A DNA stretch of 64,000 nt from Flavobacterium sp. (GCA_016787805.1 JAEUTY010000039.1:48889-112888), one strand, 5' to 3'; counted from the first letter of the stretch, positions 34,240 through 42,555 are shown. Program-made: numbers and translations. The notes: a model not told the origin generated them from the letters alone.

Positions 34240-34614
34240 TTAAAATTTTGGAATATAAATTATACAACCAATAACTATTGCAGTCATTGCCGCAAAAAAT
34301 ACAGCTCCAGCTGCAATATCTTTGATAAATCCTATCTTTTCATGAAACTCAGGATGAATAAAATCGGCGACTTTTTCAACGGCAGTATTCAATCCTTCTA
34401 CACTCAAAACCAATCCAATAGCCAGAGTTTGAAACATCCATTCTTCGCGTGAAATTTCAAAATAAAAACCAGCAAATACTAAAAGCACAGCAATAGAAGA
34501 CTGAACCATTACACTGTGCTCTGTTGTAGCTAATTTAATTGCGCCTTTTAGTGCAAATCCCATGCTTTTTAGGCGACCCGTAAAAAAGGATTTATCTCTT
34601 TCGAATTCCATCAT
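34240..34614 (-). CDS. dgkA: Diacylglycerol kinase family membrane protein
   Basis: A 124-aa small integral membrane kinase. Three membrane segments and the family signature are visible: FALKGAIKLATTEHSVMVQ, AIGLVLSVEGLNTAVEKVADFIHPEFHEKIGFIKDIAAGAVFFAA, including the catalytic Glu in the EGLNTAVE motif and the KD.AAGAVF motif. It phosphorylates diacylglycerol or undecaprenol. Undecaprenol kinase activity is equally possible for this family. It sits 4 bp after tpx and shares its strand with ftsK. Confidence 0.9.
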   Translation of the reverse strand: MMEFERDKSFFTGRLKSMGFALKGAIKLATTEHSVMVQSSIAVLLVFAGFYFEISREEWMFQTLAIGLVLSVEGLNTAVEKVADFIHPEFHEKIGFIKDIAAGAVFFAAMTAIVIGCIIYIPKF

Positions 34615-34618
34615 GCTA

Positions 34619-35116
34619 TTATAATGCGGCTAATGCGGCTTCGTAATTGGGTTCGTTGGCAATTTCTGCTACTTGCTCGGTGTATTTTACAGTTCCGTTT
34701 TCATCAAGAATAATTACTACTCTTGAATGTAAACCTGCTAATGGACCATCTGTGATTTCCAATCCGTAGTCTTTTCCGAAACTTCCTGATTTGAAATCTG
34801 ATAAATTAACTACATTTTTCAAACCTTCGGCTCCACAAAAACGCTTTTGTGCAAAAGGCAAATCTCTCGAAATACAAAGCACTTTAGTGTTCTCTAACGC
34901 ACTTGCTTTGGCGTTGAATGTACGAACAGATGTTGCACAAGTCCCTGTATCAATACTCGGAAAAATATTTAATACCAATTTACTCCCAGCAAAATCGTTT
35001 AAAGAAGCCACTGATAAATCGTTTTTTACTAATTGAAATTGGGGTGATTTTGAACCTACTGAAGGCAATTCACCGATGGTGTGTATAGGATTTCCTCCTA
35101 ATGTTATTGATGCCAT
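34619..35116 (-). CDS. tpx: Thiol peroxidase (Tpx)
   Basis: A 165-aa atypical 2-Cys peroxiredoxin. The peroxidatic Cys is C60 in [14 protein letters not shown] and the resolving Cys is C94 in KRFCGAEG, the canonical Tpx pair. Length and the opening [18 protein letters not shown] match the family closely. It reduces peroxides with thioredoxin. It is the first gene of the minus-strand run tpx-dgkA-ftsK-lolA-lptF-ribB. A TACTTTTG -7-like element lies at 35139-35146 on the minus strand but lacks a good -33. Confidence 0.95.
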   Translation of the reverse strand: MASITLGGNPIHTIGELPSVGSKSPQFQLVKNDLSVASLNDFAGSKLVLNIFPSIDTGTCATSVRTFNAKASALENTKVLCISRDLPFAQKRFCGAEGLKNVVNLSDFKSGSFGKDYGLEITDGPLAGLHSRVVIILDENGTVKYTEQVAEIANEPNYEAALAAL

Positions 35117-35230
35117 TTTGCTATTTTTTATACGAATTCAAAAGTATGAAAATTATTCGGAATAGGGAAGTAGGTTTTGCTTTATAAAGTTTAACATTTA
35201 TTTCTTGTTTAGTATTATTGTTTTATCGTA

Positions 35231-35242
35231 ATATTGCAATAT
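35231..35242. promoter_or_regulatory. Palindromic candidate ArsR operator
   Basis: ATATTGCAATAT is a perfect 12-bp palindrome 16 bp upstream of the arsR start codon. It is embedded in TTATCGTAATATTGCAATA, which resembles ArsR-type operators of other Flavobacteria. It probably overlaps the promoter and mediates autorepression. Confidence 0.55.
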
Positions 35243-35258
35243 AAAAATAAATTGATTT

Positions 35259-35582
35259 ATGGGCGCATCAAAATCCGACTCTTTTTCAGCTGAACACAAC
35301 GAGGCTGCGGGCTTGTTTAAAGCTTTGTCGCATCCAGCACGCATAGCAATTGTCGAGTATTTATTATCGGTTGACAGTTGTATTTGTGGCGATATTGTCA
35401 ACGAATTGCCATTAGCGCAACCTACCATTTCTCAACATTTAAAAGAATTAAAAAACGCCAACATCATCAAAGGAAACATCGAAGGAACTGCCATTTGCTA
35501 TTGCTTAAATCCCGAAACTATGGCAAAAATTGAAGACTATTTTGCTTTGATTTCTAAAAAATTAAAGATGAAATGCTGTTAG
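35259..35582 (+). CDS. arsR: ArsR/SmtB-family metalloregulator
   Basis: A 107-aa winged-helix repressor. The recognition region is LPLAQPTISQHLKELKNANII. The motif SCICGD near residue 46, at the start of the alpha-3 helix, is the ELCVCDL-like CxC site that binds As(III) in ArsR. Further cysteines lie near 88 (CYCLNPE) and at the C-terminal CC. It heads the cluster DUF6428, LMW-PTP/ArsC-like and acr3, which fits derepression by arsenite. Confidence 0.92.
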   Translation: MGASKSDSFSAEHNEAAGLFKALSHPARIAIVEYLLSVDSCICGDIVNELPLAQPTISQHLKELKNANIIKGNIEGTAICYCLNPETMAKIEDYFALISKKLKMKCC

Positions 35583-35617
35583 CAATCACTATTTATTAAT
35601 CATTAATCACTTAAATT

Positions 35618-36091
35618 ATGAAAATCTCAGAATTCAAAAACCAACTTACCGAAATAGATAATTTCTCAATTCAATTGCCCAATGGAACAATGATTCCAGC
35701 TCATTTTCACATCACTGAAATGGGTTTGTTGACCAAAAATTTCATCGATTGTGGCAACACAATTCGCGAAGAAAAACTCATCACCTTCCAAGTGTGGTTG
35801 GCGGCCGATTTTTACCATCGTTTGGCACCGAGTAAAGTATTGAAAATCATCGAAGCTTCTAAAAACCTAATTGGTGACGCCGACTTAGAACTCGAAGTCG
35901 AATACCAAACCGAAAGTACGATTGGTAAATTTGGATTGGATTTTACTGACGGAAAATTTGTACTAACGCCAAAAGAAACCACTTGTTTAGCGAATAATCA
36001 TTGCGGAATTCCAACCGATAAAATCAAAGCTAAAATAGGCGAAATCAAAGAAAAAGTAGCTTGTTGTTCACCTGATTCGGGTTGTTGTTAA
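35618..36091 (+). CDS. DUF6428 family protein, arsenic cluster
   Basis: A 157-aa protein of the DUF6428 family, which recurs in Bacteroidetes ars operons. The N-terminal part is HIxxMG-like (PAHFHITEMGLLTKNFIDCGNTIREE) with FQVWLAADFYHRLAP. The C-terminus is Cys-rich (ETTCLANNHCGIP, CCSPDSGCC) and could bind As(III) or another thiophilic metal. It lies 35 bp after arsR on the same strand. Biochemical function is unknown; a metallochaperone or sequestration role is inferred from the terminal cysteines. Confidence 0.8.
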   Translation: MKISEFKNQLTEIDNFSIQLPNGTMIPAHFHITEMGLLTKNFIDCGNTIREEKLITFQVWLAADFYHRLAPSKVLKIIEASKNLIGDADLELEVEYQTESTIGKFGLDFTDGKFVLTPKETTCLANNHCGIPTDKIKAKIGEIKEKVACCSPDSGCC

Positions 36092-36156
36092 TTTTTTAGG
36101 TAGTCAAAAGGACTTTGTGTACTTTGAGGCTTCTTCGTGGTTAAAAAAAATAATGT

Positions 36157-36765
36157 ATGTTAGAAAAACTATCTAAAACAATCGAAAAAGTTACTGAAAT
36201 CCCTGTTACAAATGAACGAAAGGAAGTATTGAATCAGTTGATTGATTACATTCAAAACAAAGTCAATCATAACGAAGAAATTCGCCTGAACTTTATTTGC
36301 ACACATAATTCCCGACGCAGTCATTTGTCTCAAATTTGGGCGCAAACAATGGCTTTTCATTTCAAAATCAAAAATGTATTTTGCTATTCTGGCGGAACCG
36401 AAGCTACTGCTATGTTTCCAAAAGTGGGCGAGACGTTAGTCAATCAAGGTTTTGAAATTCAAAAACTATGTGAAACGGAAAATCCAGTGTACGCAGTCAA
36501 ATTTGATGCAAATCAACATCCAATTATCTGTTTTTCAAAAACGTATTTTGATGATTTTAATCCGAAAACTCTATTTGGAGCCATTATGACGTGCAACAAT
36601 GCTGATGAAGGTTGTCCAATGGTTTTTGGAGCTGAAGCACGTTTTCCAATCAAGTACGATGATCCCAAAGCGTTTGACGGAACCGAATTGATGAACGAAA
36701 AATACGCTGAAAGAAGTTTGCAGATTGCCAGTGAAATGTATTTTGTCTTTTCTCAAATAAAATAG
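36157..36765 (+). CDS. Low-molecular-weight PTP/arsenate reductase-like protein
   Basis: A 202-aa protein with the LMW-phosphatase P-loop CTHNSRR starting at C48 and the later acidic loop EGCPMVFG. An N-terminal helical extension of about 40 residues precedes the phosphatase fold. Such proteins in Bacteroidetes ars clusters are annotated as protein-tyrosine phosphatase and are thought to reduce arsenate. C48 would be the nucleophile. C-S-C resolving cysteines typical of thioredoxin-coupled ArsC are not arranged in the usual way, so the electron donor is uncertain. It is followed at once by a hexamer tandem repeat. Confidence 0.82.
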   Translation: MLEKLSKTIEKVTEIPVTNERKEVLNQLIDYIQNKVNHNEEIRLNFICTHNSRRSHLSQIWAQTMAFHFKIKNVFCYSGGTEATAMFPKVGETLVNQGFEIQKLCETENPVYAVKFDANQHPIICFSKTYFDDFNPKTLFGAIMTCNNADEGCPMVFGAEARFPIKYDDPKAFDGTELMNEKYAERSLQIASEMYFVFSQIK

Positions 36766-36766
36766 G

Positions 36767-36838
36767 TCAATGTCAATATCAATGTCAATATCAATGTCAA
36801 TGTCAATATCAATGTCAATATCAATGTCAATGTCAATG
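36767..36838. repeat. Hexamer tandem repeat TCAATG/TCAATA
   Basis: Twelve contiguous 6-bp units begin one base after the stop of the ArsC-like gene. The last base of the units alternates as G A G A G, G A G A G, G G, so a 30-bp higher-order repeat is present. A degenerate TCAACA unit follows. It lies in the 128-bp gap before acr3. Confidence 0.9.
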
Positions 36839-36893
36839 TCAACAATGTCGTTAGGTGAGAACTTGATGAATCTTAATCTTTTAATGGTTTAAT

Positions 36894-37925
36894 ATGAAGA
36901 AAAGACTTAATTTTTTAGACCGATTTTTAACTCTTTGGATTTTTCTCGCCATGTTAGTTGGCGTTGCCATTGGTTATTTTATTCCGAATTCGGATGATTT
37001 TATCAACTCGTTTTCGTCGGGAACCACCAATATTCCGTTGGCGATTGGACTAATTTTGATGATGTATCCACCACTCACAAAAATTGATTTTTCAAAAGTG
37101 CCACAGATGTTTCAGCAACCCAAATTATTGGCAGCGTCGTTTTTAATCACCTGGATTGTTGGGCCGTTTTTGATGTTTTTGTTGGCTACATTTTTCCTCA
37201 AAGACAATCCCGAATACATGGCCGGATTAATCATTATCGGCATTGCGCCTTGTATAGCGATGGTGATTGTCTGGAACGAATTGGCCGAAGGCAACCGCGA
37301 ATTAACCGCTGGTTTAATCGGAATTAATAGTTTGTTGCAAGTCTTTTTCTTTAGTTTGTACGCGTATTTTTATTTGGCCGTCATGTTACCGCTATTCGGA
37401 ATAGATGGTTTGGAATTGGATATTACCATTGCTGAAATTGCCAAAACGGTTGGTATTTACCTCGGAATTCCATTTGCCTTGGCTGTGGTGAGTCGGTTTG
37501 TTATCAAAAAATATATTGGCGACAAATTCTTCAACCAAAAGTTTCTTCCGTTTGTGTCGCCGATTACGTTGATTGCGTTGTTGTTTACCATTGTAATTAT
37601 GTTCAGTTTAAAAGGCGAAATGATCGTTGATTTACCTTTGGATGTGTTGCGCATTGCGATTCCACTCGTGATTTTCTTTGCCATTATGTTTTTCTTGATG
37701 TTTTTTGTATCGAAGAAAATCGGCGCCAATTACCGCGATGCAACGGCTTTATCGTTTACCGCTTCAGGAAACAATTTCGAATTGGCCATTGCCGTTTCGA
37801 TTGGCGTTTTTGGCATCAATAGCGGGCAAGCGTTTGCAGGTGTTATTGGTCCGCTTGTAGAAGTTCCCGCATTGATTATATTAGTCAATGTGGCGTTTTG
37901 GTTGCGGAAGAAATACTTCAATTAA
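36894..37925 (+). CDS. acr3: ACR3-family arsenite efflux transporter
   Basis: A 343-aa membrane protein with about ten hydrophobic segments. The conserved transport Cys is C120 in GIAPCIAMVIVWNELAEG, and the second family motif is the FTASGNNFELAIAVSIGVFG region. It exports As(III) using the proton gradient. It is last in the ars cluster, separated from the ArsC-like gene by the tandem repeat and a short leader. A second tandem-repeat tract follows its stop. Confidence 0.95.
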   Translation: MKKRLNFLDRFLTLWIFLAMLVGVAIGYFIPNSDDFINSFSSGTTNIPLAIGLILMMYPPLTKIDFSKVPQMFQQPKLLAASFLITWIVGPFLMFLLATFFLKDNPEYMAGLIIIGIAPCIAMVIVWNELAEGNRELTAGLIGINSLLQVFFFSLYAYFYLAVMLPLFGIDGLELDITIAEIAKTVGIYLGIPFALAVVSRFVIKKYIGDKFFNQKFLPFVSPITLIALLFTIVIMFSLKGEMIVDLPLDVLRIAIPLVIFFAIMFFLMFFVSKKIGANYRDATALSFTASGNNFELAIAVSIGVFGINSGQAFAGVIGPLVEVPALIILVNVAFWLRKKYFN

Positions 37926-37961
37926 ATAAAAACGTTCTGCGTGACTTGCTTGCGTGAGGGC

Positions 37962-38080
37962 GAAGTTAGAAATTAGAAGTTAGAAATTAGAAGTTAGAAA
38001 TTAGAAGTTAGAATTCAGAAGTTAGAATTCAGAAGAAAGAAGAAAGAAGAAAGAAGAAAGAAGAAAGAAGAAAGAAGAAA
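37962..38080. repeat. Compound tandem repeat (14-mer x5 then 7-mer x7)
   Basis: Five 14-bp units starting GAAGTTAGAA (three ending ATTA, two ending TTCA) occupy 37962-38031. Seven exact GAAGAAA heptamers follow at 38032-38080. The heptamer has half the period of the 14-mer and shares its GAAG start. It fills most of the 238-bp gap between acr3 and the convergent TauE gene; the rest of that gap shows nothing I can support. Confidence 0.9.
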
Positions 38081-38162
38081 GAGACAAGTTAGGACTCTGT
38101 TTTCTAGTTAGAGCAAAGCGACTTTACGCAATCTTTTTTCTATGAATCTATGTGGTAAAAAA

Positions 38163-38936
38163 TCAAATCCAACCCAAACCTATCGCGATTCCGATGAGGA
38201 TTAAGAAAGTGGCTACGGTAAATTTTAAAAAATTTATGGTGACTTTTTTGAGTAATTTATTTCCAATGAAAGCGCCAGTCATGGCTGAGAGTGTGGCGCA
38301 AATGAGTAAGGTTAAGTTTTCTTTTAAATCTAAATGTATCATTCGTGTGGCGTAGACGCTGAGTCGCGTGAAATCGACTAATGATGAAATGACCACAGTT
38401 GTTCCAATAAAAGCTTCTTTGGATAAGCCTGCGCGGATTAGAAACGCACTTCGCAACGCGCCTTGTGTTCCGGCCAAACCTCCGAAAAATCCGCTCAAAA
38501 CGCCGCCAATTGGCAATTTGTTTTTATCGAATTGGAGTTGGTTGAAATACGGCAAAATATCCATCATCGCAAAAAAGAGGATTAAAATGGCAATCGTAAG
38601 TTTTAATGGATAGACTGAAAATGTTTTTCCGAGAAGTTCATAGGAAAACAGCGGTTGCATCGTCGGAATTTGAAGCAAAACATACGCACCGATGAAAGCG
38701 AAGATGATGGCTGGAATTCCGAATCGAATAAAAACCTCTTTGTTGACGTTTTTGCCCACTAAAACCAATTTGAACATGTTGTTGAAAAAATGCACAATTC
38801 CGGTGAGCGCGATGGCGACATCAACAGGGAAAAATAGCATTAAAACTGGAGCAAGTAATGTTCCCAATCCGAAACCTGAGAAAAAGGTGAGGAGCGCGGT
38901 GAGAAAGGCAACAATAGAGACGATTACGATTTCCAT
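38163..38936 (-). CDS. TauE/SafE-family sulfite/anion exporter
   Basis: A 257-aa membrane protein with about eight hydrophobic segments. The repeated family signature is visible: FFSGFGLGTLLAPVLMLFFPVDVAIALTGIVHFFNN in the first half and GGVLSGFFGGLAGTQGALRSAFLI in the second. TauE/SafE proteins move sulfite, sulfonates or other small anions. The substrate is unknown here. It is convergent with acr3 and has no ars signature of its own. Confidence 0.88.
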   Translation of the reverse strand: MEIVIVSIVAFLTALLTFFSGFGLGTLLAPVLMLFFPVDVAIALTGIVHFFNNMFKLVLVGKNVNKEVFIRFGIPAIIFAFIGAYVLLQIPTMQPLFSYELLGKTFSVYPLKLTIAILILFFAMMDILPYFNQLQFDKNKLPIGGVLSGFFGGLAGTQGALRSAFLIRAGLSKEAFIGTTVVISSLVDFTRLSVYATRMIHLDLKENLTLLICATLSAMTGAFIGNKLLKKVTINFLKFTVATFLILIGIAIGLGWI

Positions 38937-39011
38937 TTTTCTTTCAAATGTAAAAAAAAAACGCCCAATTTCTTGAACGTTGTTTTTTTATAAAGAATTT
39001 TGTAATCAGTT

Positions 39012-39269
39012 TTATTTATCAATAGAACCCAAAACGCGTTTCATAAAATCGTTGAGTGCTTCTTTTTTGTCTTTACCTTCTTTGATCATTTTGTTGACTT
39101 CGAGTGCGCCGTACATATTGGAAATTAGTTCACCAATGACTTCGAGTTCTTCGTCTTTCAAAGAAGAAACTTCACACAAATTTTCGAGCACTTCAATGGT
39201 TTCTACCAAATAATCTTGGTCGTTGTCTTCGATAAATTGAGTTAAATGTTTGATTATAGGTAGTTTCAT
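39012..39269 (-). CDS. DUF6952 family small protein
   Basis: An 85-aa acidic helical protein (LPIIKHLTQFIEDNDQDYLVETIEVLENL...KDEELEVIGELISNMYGALEVNK) matching DUF6952. It lies downstream of a thioredoxin and a peroxiredoxin gene on the same strand, an arrangement I associate with Flavobacteria. There are no cysteines in the helical core and no membrane segment. Function unknown; co-occurrence suggests a link to peroxide defence. Confidence 0.75.
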   Translation of the reverse strand: MKLPIIKHLTQFIEDNDQDYLVETIEVLENLCEVSSLKDEELEVIGELISNMYGALEVNKMIKEGKDKKEALNDFMKRVLGSIDK

Positions 39270-39295
39270 TTTTAACTGTTTATTGTTTTTAGTTT

Positions 39296-39331
39296 ATGGT
39301 TTATAGTTAGTAACCATGAATCATAAACCAT
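39296..39331. repeat. Inverted repeat between thioredoxin and DUF6952 genes
   Basis: ATGGTTTAT (39296-39304) and ATAAACCAT (39323-39331) are perfect complements separated by 18 nt that contain further partial copies (AACCATGAATCAT). It sits just past the thioredoxin stop on the minus strand. No U-tract follows the stem. Confidence 0.6.
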
Positions 39332-39335
39332 GAAC

Positions 39336-39644
39336 TTATAAAACCTCATTCACCAATTCTGCCAAAACTTCGGCTTTGTTGGTTTGGCTTTGGTTGACTA
39401 AAACGCCATTTTTGAATGTCGCGAAAGTGGGCAAATTGTCTACTTTGGCTAATTTTCGTGATTCGGGAAATTGTTCAGCATCTACAATGACAAAAGGAAT
39501 ACTTTCGTTTTGTGAGGCCAGCATTTTGAATTTAGGTTTCATGATACGGCAATTACCACACCAAGAAGCAGCGTATTGAACTACTACAACATCGTTGGAG
39601 GCTACAATTTCTGCTAAGTTGTCTTTTTCTATTTCTGAAAACAT
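39336..39644 (-). CDS. Thioredoxin-family protein
   Basis: A 102-aa single-domain thioredoxin with active site WCGNC (in YAASWCGNCRIMKPKF near residue 28) and the cis-Pro region NLPTFATFKNG. The CGNC dipeptide differs from the CGPC of general thioredoxin, suggesting a dedicated partner. The peroxiredoxin encoded 86 bp upstream on the same strand is the obvious candidate. No signal peptide, so cytoplasmic. Confidence 0.9.
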   Translation of the reverse strand: MFSEIEKDNLAEIVASNDVVVVQYAASWCGNCRIMKPKFKMLASQNESIPFVIVDAEQFPESRKLAKVDNLPTFATFKNGVLVNQSQTNKAEVLAELVNEVL

Positions 39645-39672
39645 AGGTTAATTTGTTAATTGGTCAATTCGA

Positions 39673-39713
39673 CAATGTGTCAATGAGTTTATAATTGGCA
39701 AATTGACACATTG
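39673..39713. repeat. 12-bp inverted repeat between peroxiredoxin and thioredoxin genes
   Basis: CAATGTGTCAAT (39673-39684) and ATTGACACATTG (39702-39713) are perfect complements with a 17-nt loop. A direct copy of GACACATTG recurs at 39721-39729. It could be an intercistronic hairpin on the minus-strand transcript. It shares the TCAAT word with the hexamer array at 36767. Confidence 0.65.
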
Positions 39714-39730
39714 CCTCATCGACACATTGA

Positions 39731-40366
39731 TTAATGAGAGGCCAAATAAGCAGCAGTAGAGTTTCTATCAGCGTTCATTGCATCTTTTCCTTCTTCCCAG
39801 TTTGCTGGACAAACTTCACCTTTGGTTTGAACGTGAGTGTAAGCGTCAATCAAACGTAAATATTCGTTTACATTTCTACCCAATGGCATATCATTTACAC
39901 TTTCGTGGAAAATTTTTCCTTCTTCGTCAATCAAGTAAGTTGCTCTGAAAGTTACATTTGAACCTTCAAGAATTTCTTCGTCAGTATTTTCGTCGTACAC
40001 CCATTCTGCATCCAAAATATCCAAAGCAGCAGCTAAATTACGAGTAGTATCAGCCAAAATAGGATACGTTACACCTTCAATTCCACCGTTGTTTTTTGGC
40101 GTGTTTAACCAAGCAAAATGTACTTCATTAGTGTCACAAGAAGCACCAATTACCATAGTATTTCTTTTTTCAAATTCTTGTAAAGCACCTTGAAAAGCAT
40201 GTAATTCAGTTGGGCAAACAAAAGTGAAGTCTTTTGGATACCAAAACAAAACCACTTTCTTTTTGTTTTTGGTAGCTTCTTCTAAAACGTTAATTCTTAA
40301 ATTATCTCCCATAAAAGAGATTGCGTCAACTTTAAGATTTGGGAATTTTTTTCCTACTAATGCCAT
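39731..40366 (-). CDS. 2-Cys peroxiredoxin (AhpC/Prx1 type)
   Basis: A 211-aa peroxiredoxin. The peroxidatic Cys is in DFTFVCPTELHAFQ (near residue 51) and the resolving Cys in EVCPANWEEGKDAMN near the C-terminus. It reduces hydrogen peroxide and organic peroxides. Its electron donor is probably the adjacent CGNC thioredoxin, since no AhpF gene is nearby. The NVTFRATYLIDEEGKIFHESVND region is typical of the group. A -7 element lies upstream at 40403-40410. Confidence 0.93.
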   Translation of the reverse strand: MALVGKKFPNLKVDAISFMGDNLRINVLEEATKNKKKVVLFWYPKDFTFVCPTELHAFQGALQEFEKRNTMVIGASCDTNEVHFAWLNTPKNNGGIEGVTYPILADTTRNLAAALDILDAEWVYDENTDEEILEGSNVTFRATYLIDEEGKIFHESVNDMPLGRNVNEYLRLIDAYTHVQTKGEVCPANWEEGKDAMNADRNSTAAYLASH

Positions 40367-40402
40367 TGTAAATGTATTTAAGTTAATAATTAATTTCTAT
40401 TG

Positions 40403-40410
40403 CAAATTTA
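40403..40410 (-). promoter_or_regulatory. -7 element of the peroxiredoxin promoter
   Basis: TAAATTTG on the minus strand matches TAnnTTTG, 37 bp upstream of the start codon. No clear TTG is found at the -33 position, so the promoter may need an activator. Confidence 0.45.
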
Positions 40411-40502
40411 CCGATAAAAAAAGCGAATATGTATTATTTTTAATTATATCTTTTTATCTAACAATAGCTTTTGGCTATCAGGATTTGCTTCTTGATTTTT
40501 TG

Positions 40503-40531
40503 TTGAACGAAACAATAATGTCTTATATTTG
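40503..40531 (+). promoter_or_regulatory. Promoter of the APC permease gene
   Basis: TTG at 40503-40505 and TATATTTG at 40524-40531 are 18 nt apart. The -7 element lies 48 bp upstream of the ATG at 40580. Confidence 0.6.
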
Positions 40532-40579
40532 TTTTTTGCACTGTAATCAAATAAAACACAAATAACGATACAATTGCTT

Positions 40580-42508
40580 ATGAGTTTCTCCAATTTATTT
40601 CGAAAAAAAAAGGTACAAGATATTCTAGATCAAGTGGCTAAAAATGAAGCCGATGGGCACGAGGCCTTAGGAAAACATCTAACAGCTAGAGATTTAACCG
40701 CATTCGGAATTGCTGCAATCATTGGTGCTGGAATATTTAGTACTATCGGAAAAGCAAGTGCTGATGGTGGTCCAGCTGTAATCTTCTTATTTATTTTTAC
40801 TGCTTTGGCCTGTAGTTTTGCAGCATTTGCTTACGCTGAATTTGCTTCTATGGTTCCGGTCTCGGGTAGTGCGTATACGTATTCGTATGTGGCTTTTGGA
40901 GAAATTGTGGCTTGGATTATTGGTTGGGCTCTGATTATGGAATATGCCATCGGAAATATTACGGTTGCCATTTCTTGGAGTGATTATTTTACAGGATTAT
41001 TGCGGAGTGGCGGCATTGAATTACCGCAATGGATTCAAATGGATTACCTCACGGCTTCCAATGGTTTTAAAGAAGCTTCCGCTTTGATGCAAGGCGGTAA
41101 AACCTTTGAAAATCTTTCTGAAAGTTTGCAGGCGGCTCATGTTGCGTGGACAACTTCGCCAACTATTGGTGGTTTTCATTTGGTTGCCGATTTACCAGCT
41201 TTATTAATCATTATTATTATTACAGCTTTGGTTTACCGTGGAATGAAAGAATCACGCAATGCCAGTAATTTGATGGTAGTGGTGAAGTTATGCATTATTC
41301 TTTTAGTGATTGCGGTCGGAATATTTTATGTCGATACTGCCAATTGGACTCCGTTTGCTCCAAATGGAGTTAGTGGAGTTTTAAAAGGTGTTTCTGCGGT
41401 GTTCTTCGCGTATATTGGTTTTGATGCAATTTCGACAACTGCTGAAGAGTGTAAAAACCCGCAACGCGATTTGCCACGAGGAATGATGTGGGCGATTATC
41501 ATTTGTACCATTTTATATGTTGTCATTGCTTTAGTCTTAACAGGAATGGTCAATTATGCTGATTTGAATGTGGGTGATCCGTTGGCATTTGTTTTTGATA
41601 AATTAGATTTAAAATGGATGTCAGGAATTATTGCGGTGAGCGCTGTAGTGGCTATGGCGAGTGTTTTATTGGTTTTCCAGATGGGACAACCACGTATTTG
41701 GATGAGTATGAGTCGTGATGGTTTGTTGCCTAAGCGTTATTCTAAAGTACATCCTAAATTCAAAACACCTTCATATGCGACTATAGTTACTGGTTTTGTA
41801 GTTGCTGTTCCAGCATTATTTTTGAATTTAACAATGGTTACTGATTTGTGTAGTATTGGAACTTTATTTGCCTTTGTATTGGTTTGCGCAGGTGTTTTGG
41901 TGTTGCAAAACAAGAAAGATATTCCACGAGGAAAGTTTAAAACGCCTTATGTAAACTCGAAATTCATTTTTCCAATATTACTTTTTGTTGGTGCTATTTT
42001 AGCCTTTACAATAAATAGAGAAGCTACTATGGATTTTATCACCAATGAAAAACAAATTTACGATCCAGCCACTATTGTCACTTCATTAAATGAAAACCAA
42101 GCCAAAGAAATTTATACGCATTTGACTGAAAACTCTGTTCATGCTCAAAATGAGTCTGATTTAGAGCAAATATTGAGTACAATAGCTGAAGATGATTTGG
42201 CCTATAAGGAAGTTGTCGATAGTTTACCAATCGATGACTCGCTAAAATACGAAAGCGGATTTAGTTTGTTCAAGCACAAAATCCCAATGTGGATATTTTT
42301 AATCGCGTTGATGTACTTTGCTGTTTGGTCTTGGCGTCAAAACTTGTCGTTGATTCCATTATTAGGTTTGGTTTGTTGTTTGTATATGATGGCCGAATTG
42401 AGCGTGTGGAATTGGATTTATTTCACCATTTGGTTACTAATCGGATTGTCTATTTATTTTGGATTTAGTCACAAAAACAGTAAGTTGAATAAAAGTATTG
42501 AAGCATAA
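40580..42508 (+). CDS. APC-superfamily amino acid permease
   Basis: A 642-aa membrane transporter. It starts at ATG 40580 (MSFSNLFRKKK); an upstream in-frame TTG is disregarded. The classic APC opening TAFGIAAIIGAGIFSTIGKAS is at ~40-60, followed by about twelve membrane segments (FAYAEFASMVPVSGSAYTYSYVAFGE; FFAYIGFDAISTTAEECKNPQRDLPRG). It carries a ~100-residue hydrophilic insertion near 470-570 before the last two or three segments. It resembles cationic amino acid transporters of the CAT/YfnA group. Substrate unproven. A strong terminator follows the stop. Confidence 0.9.
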   Translation: MSFSNLFRKKKVQDILDQVAKNEADGHEALGKHLTARDLTAFGIAAIIGAGIFSTIGKASADGGPAVIFLFIFTALACSFAAFAYAEFASMVPVSGSAYTYSYVAFGEIVAWIIGWALIMEYAIGNITVAISWSDYFTGLLRSGGIELPQWIQMDYLTASNGFKEASALMQGGKTFENLSESLQAAHVAWTTSPTIGGFHLVADLPALLIIIIITALVYRGMKESRNASNLMVVVKLCIILLVIAVGIFYVDTANWTPFAPNGVSGVLKGVSAVFFAYIGFDAISTTAEECKNPQRDLPRGMMWAIIICTILYVVIALVLTGMVNYADLNVGDPLAFVFDKLDLKWMSGIIAVSAVVAMASVLLVFQMGQPRIWMSMSRDGLLPKRYSKVHPKFKTPSYATIVTGFVVAVPALFLNLTMVTDLCSIGTLFAFVLVCAGVLVLQNKKDIPRGKFKTPYVNSKFIFPILLFVGAILAFTINREATMDFITNEKQIYDPATIVTSLNENQAKEIYTHLTENSVHAQNESDLEQILSTIAEDDLAYKEVVDSLPIDDSLKYESGFSLFKHKIPMWIFLIALMYFAVWSWRQNLSLIPLLGLVCCLYMMAELSVWNWIYFTIWLLIGLSIYFGFSHKNSKLNKSIEA

Positions 42509-42512
42509 AAAA

Positions 42513-42538
42513 AAATCCCGAGCAATCGGGATTTTTCA
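42513..42538. terminator. Bidirectional intrinsic terminator
   Basis: A perfect 11-bp stem (42513-42523 and 42528-42538) with GCAA tetraloop has T-runs on both strands. It separates the permease from the convergent LRR gene. Confidence 0.9.
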
Positions 42539-42555
42539 ATTTTAGTTGTATTTAG

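Noticed and set aside
36767-38080. CRISPR array
   Set aside because: The repeats are contiguous 6-, 7- and 14-mers without spacers, and no cas gene is near.
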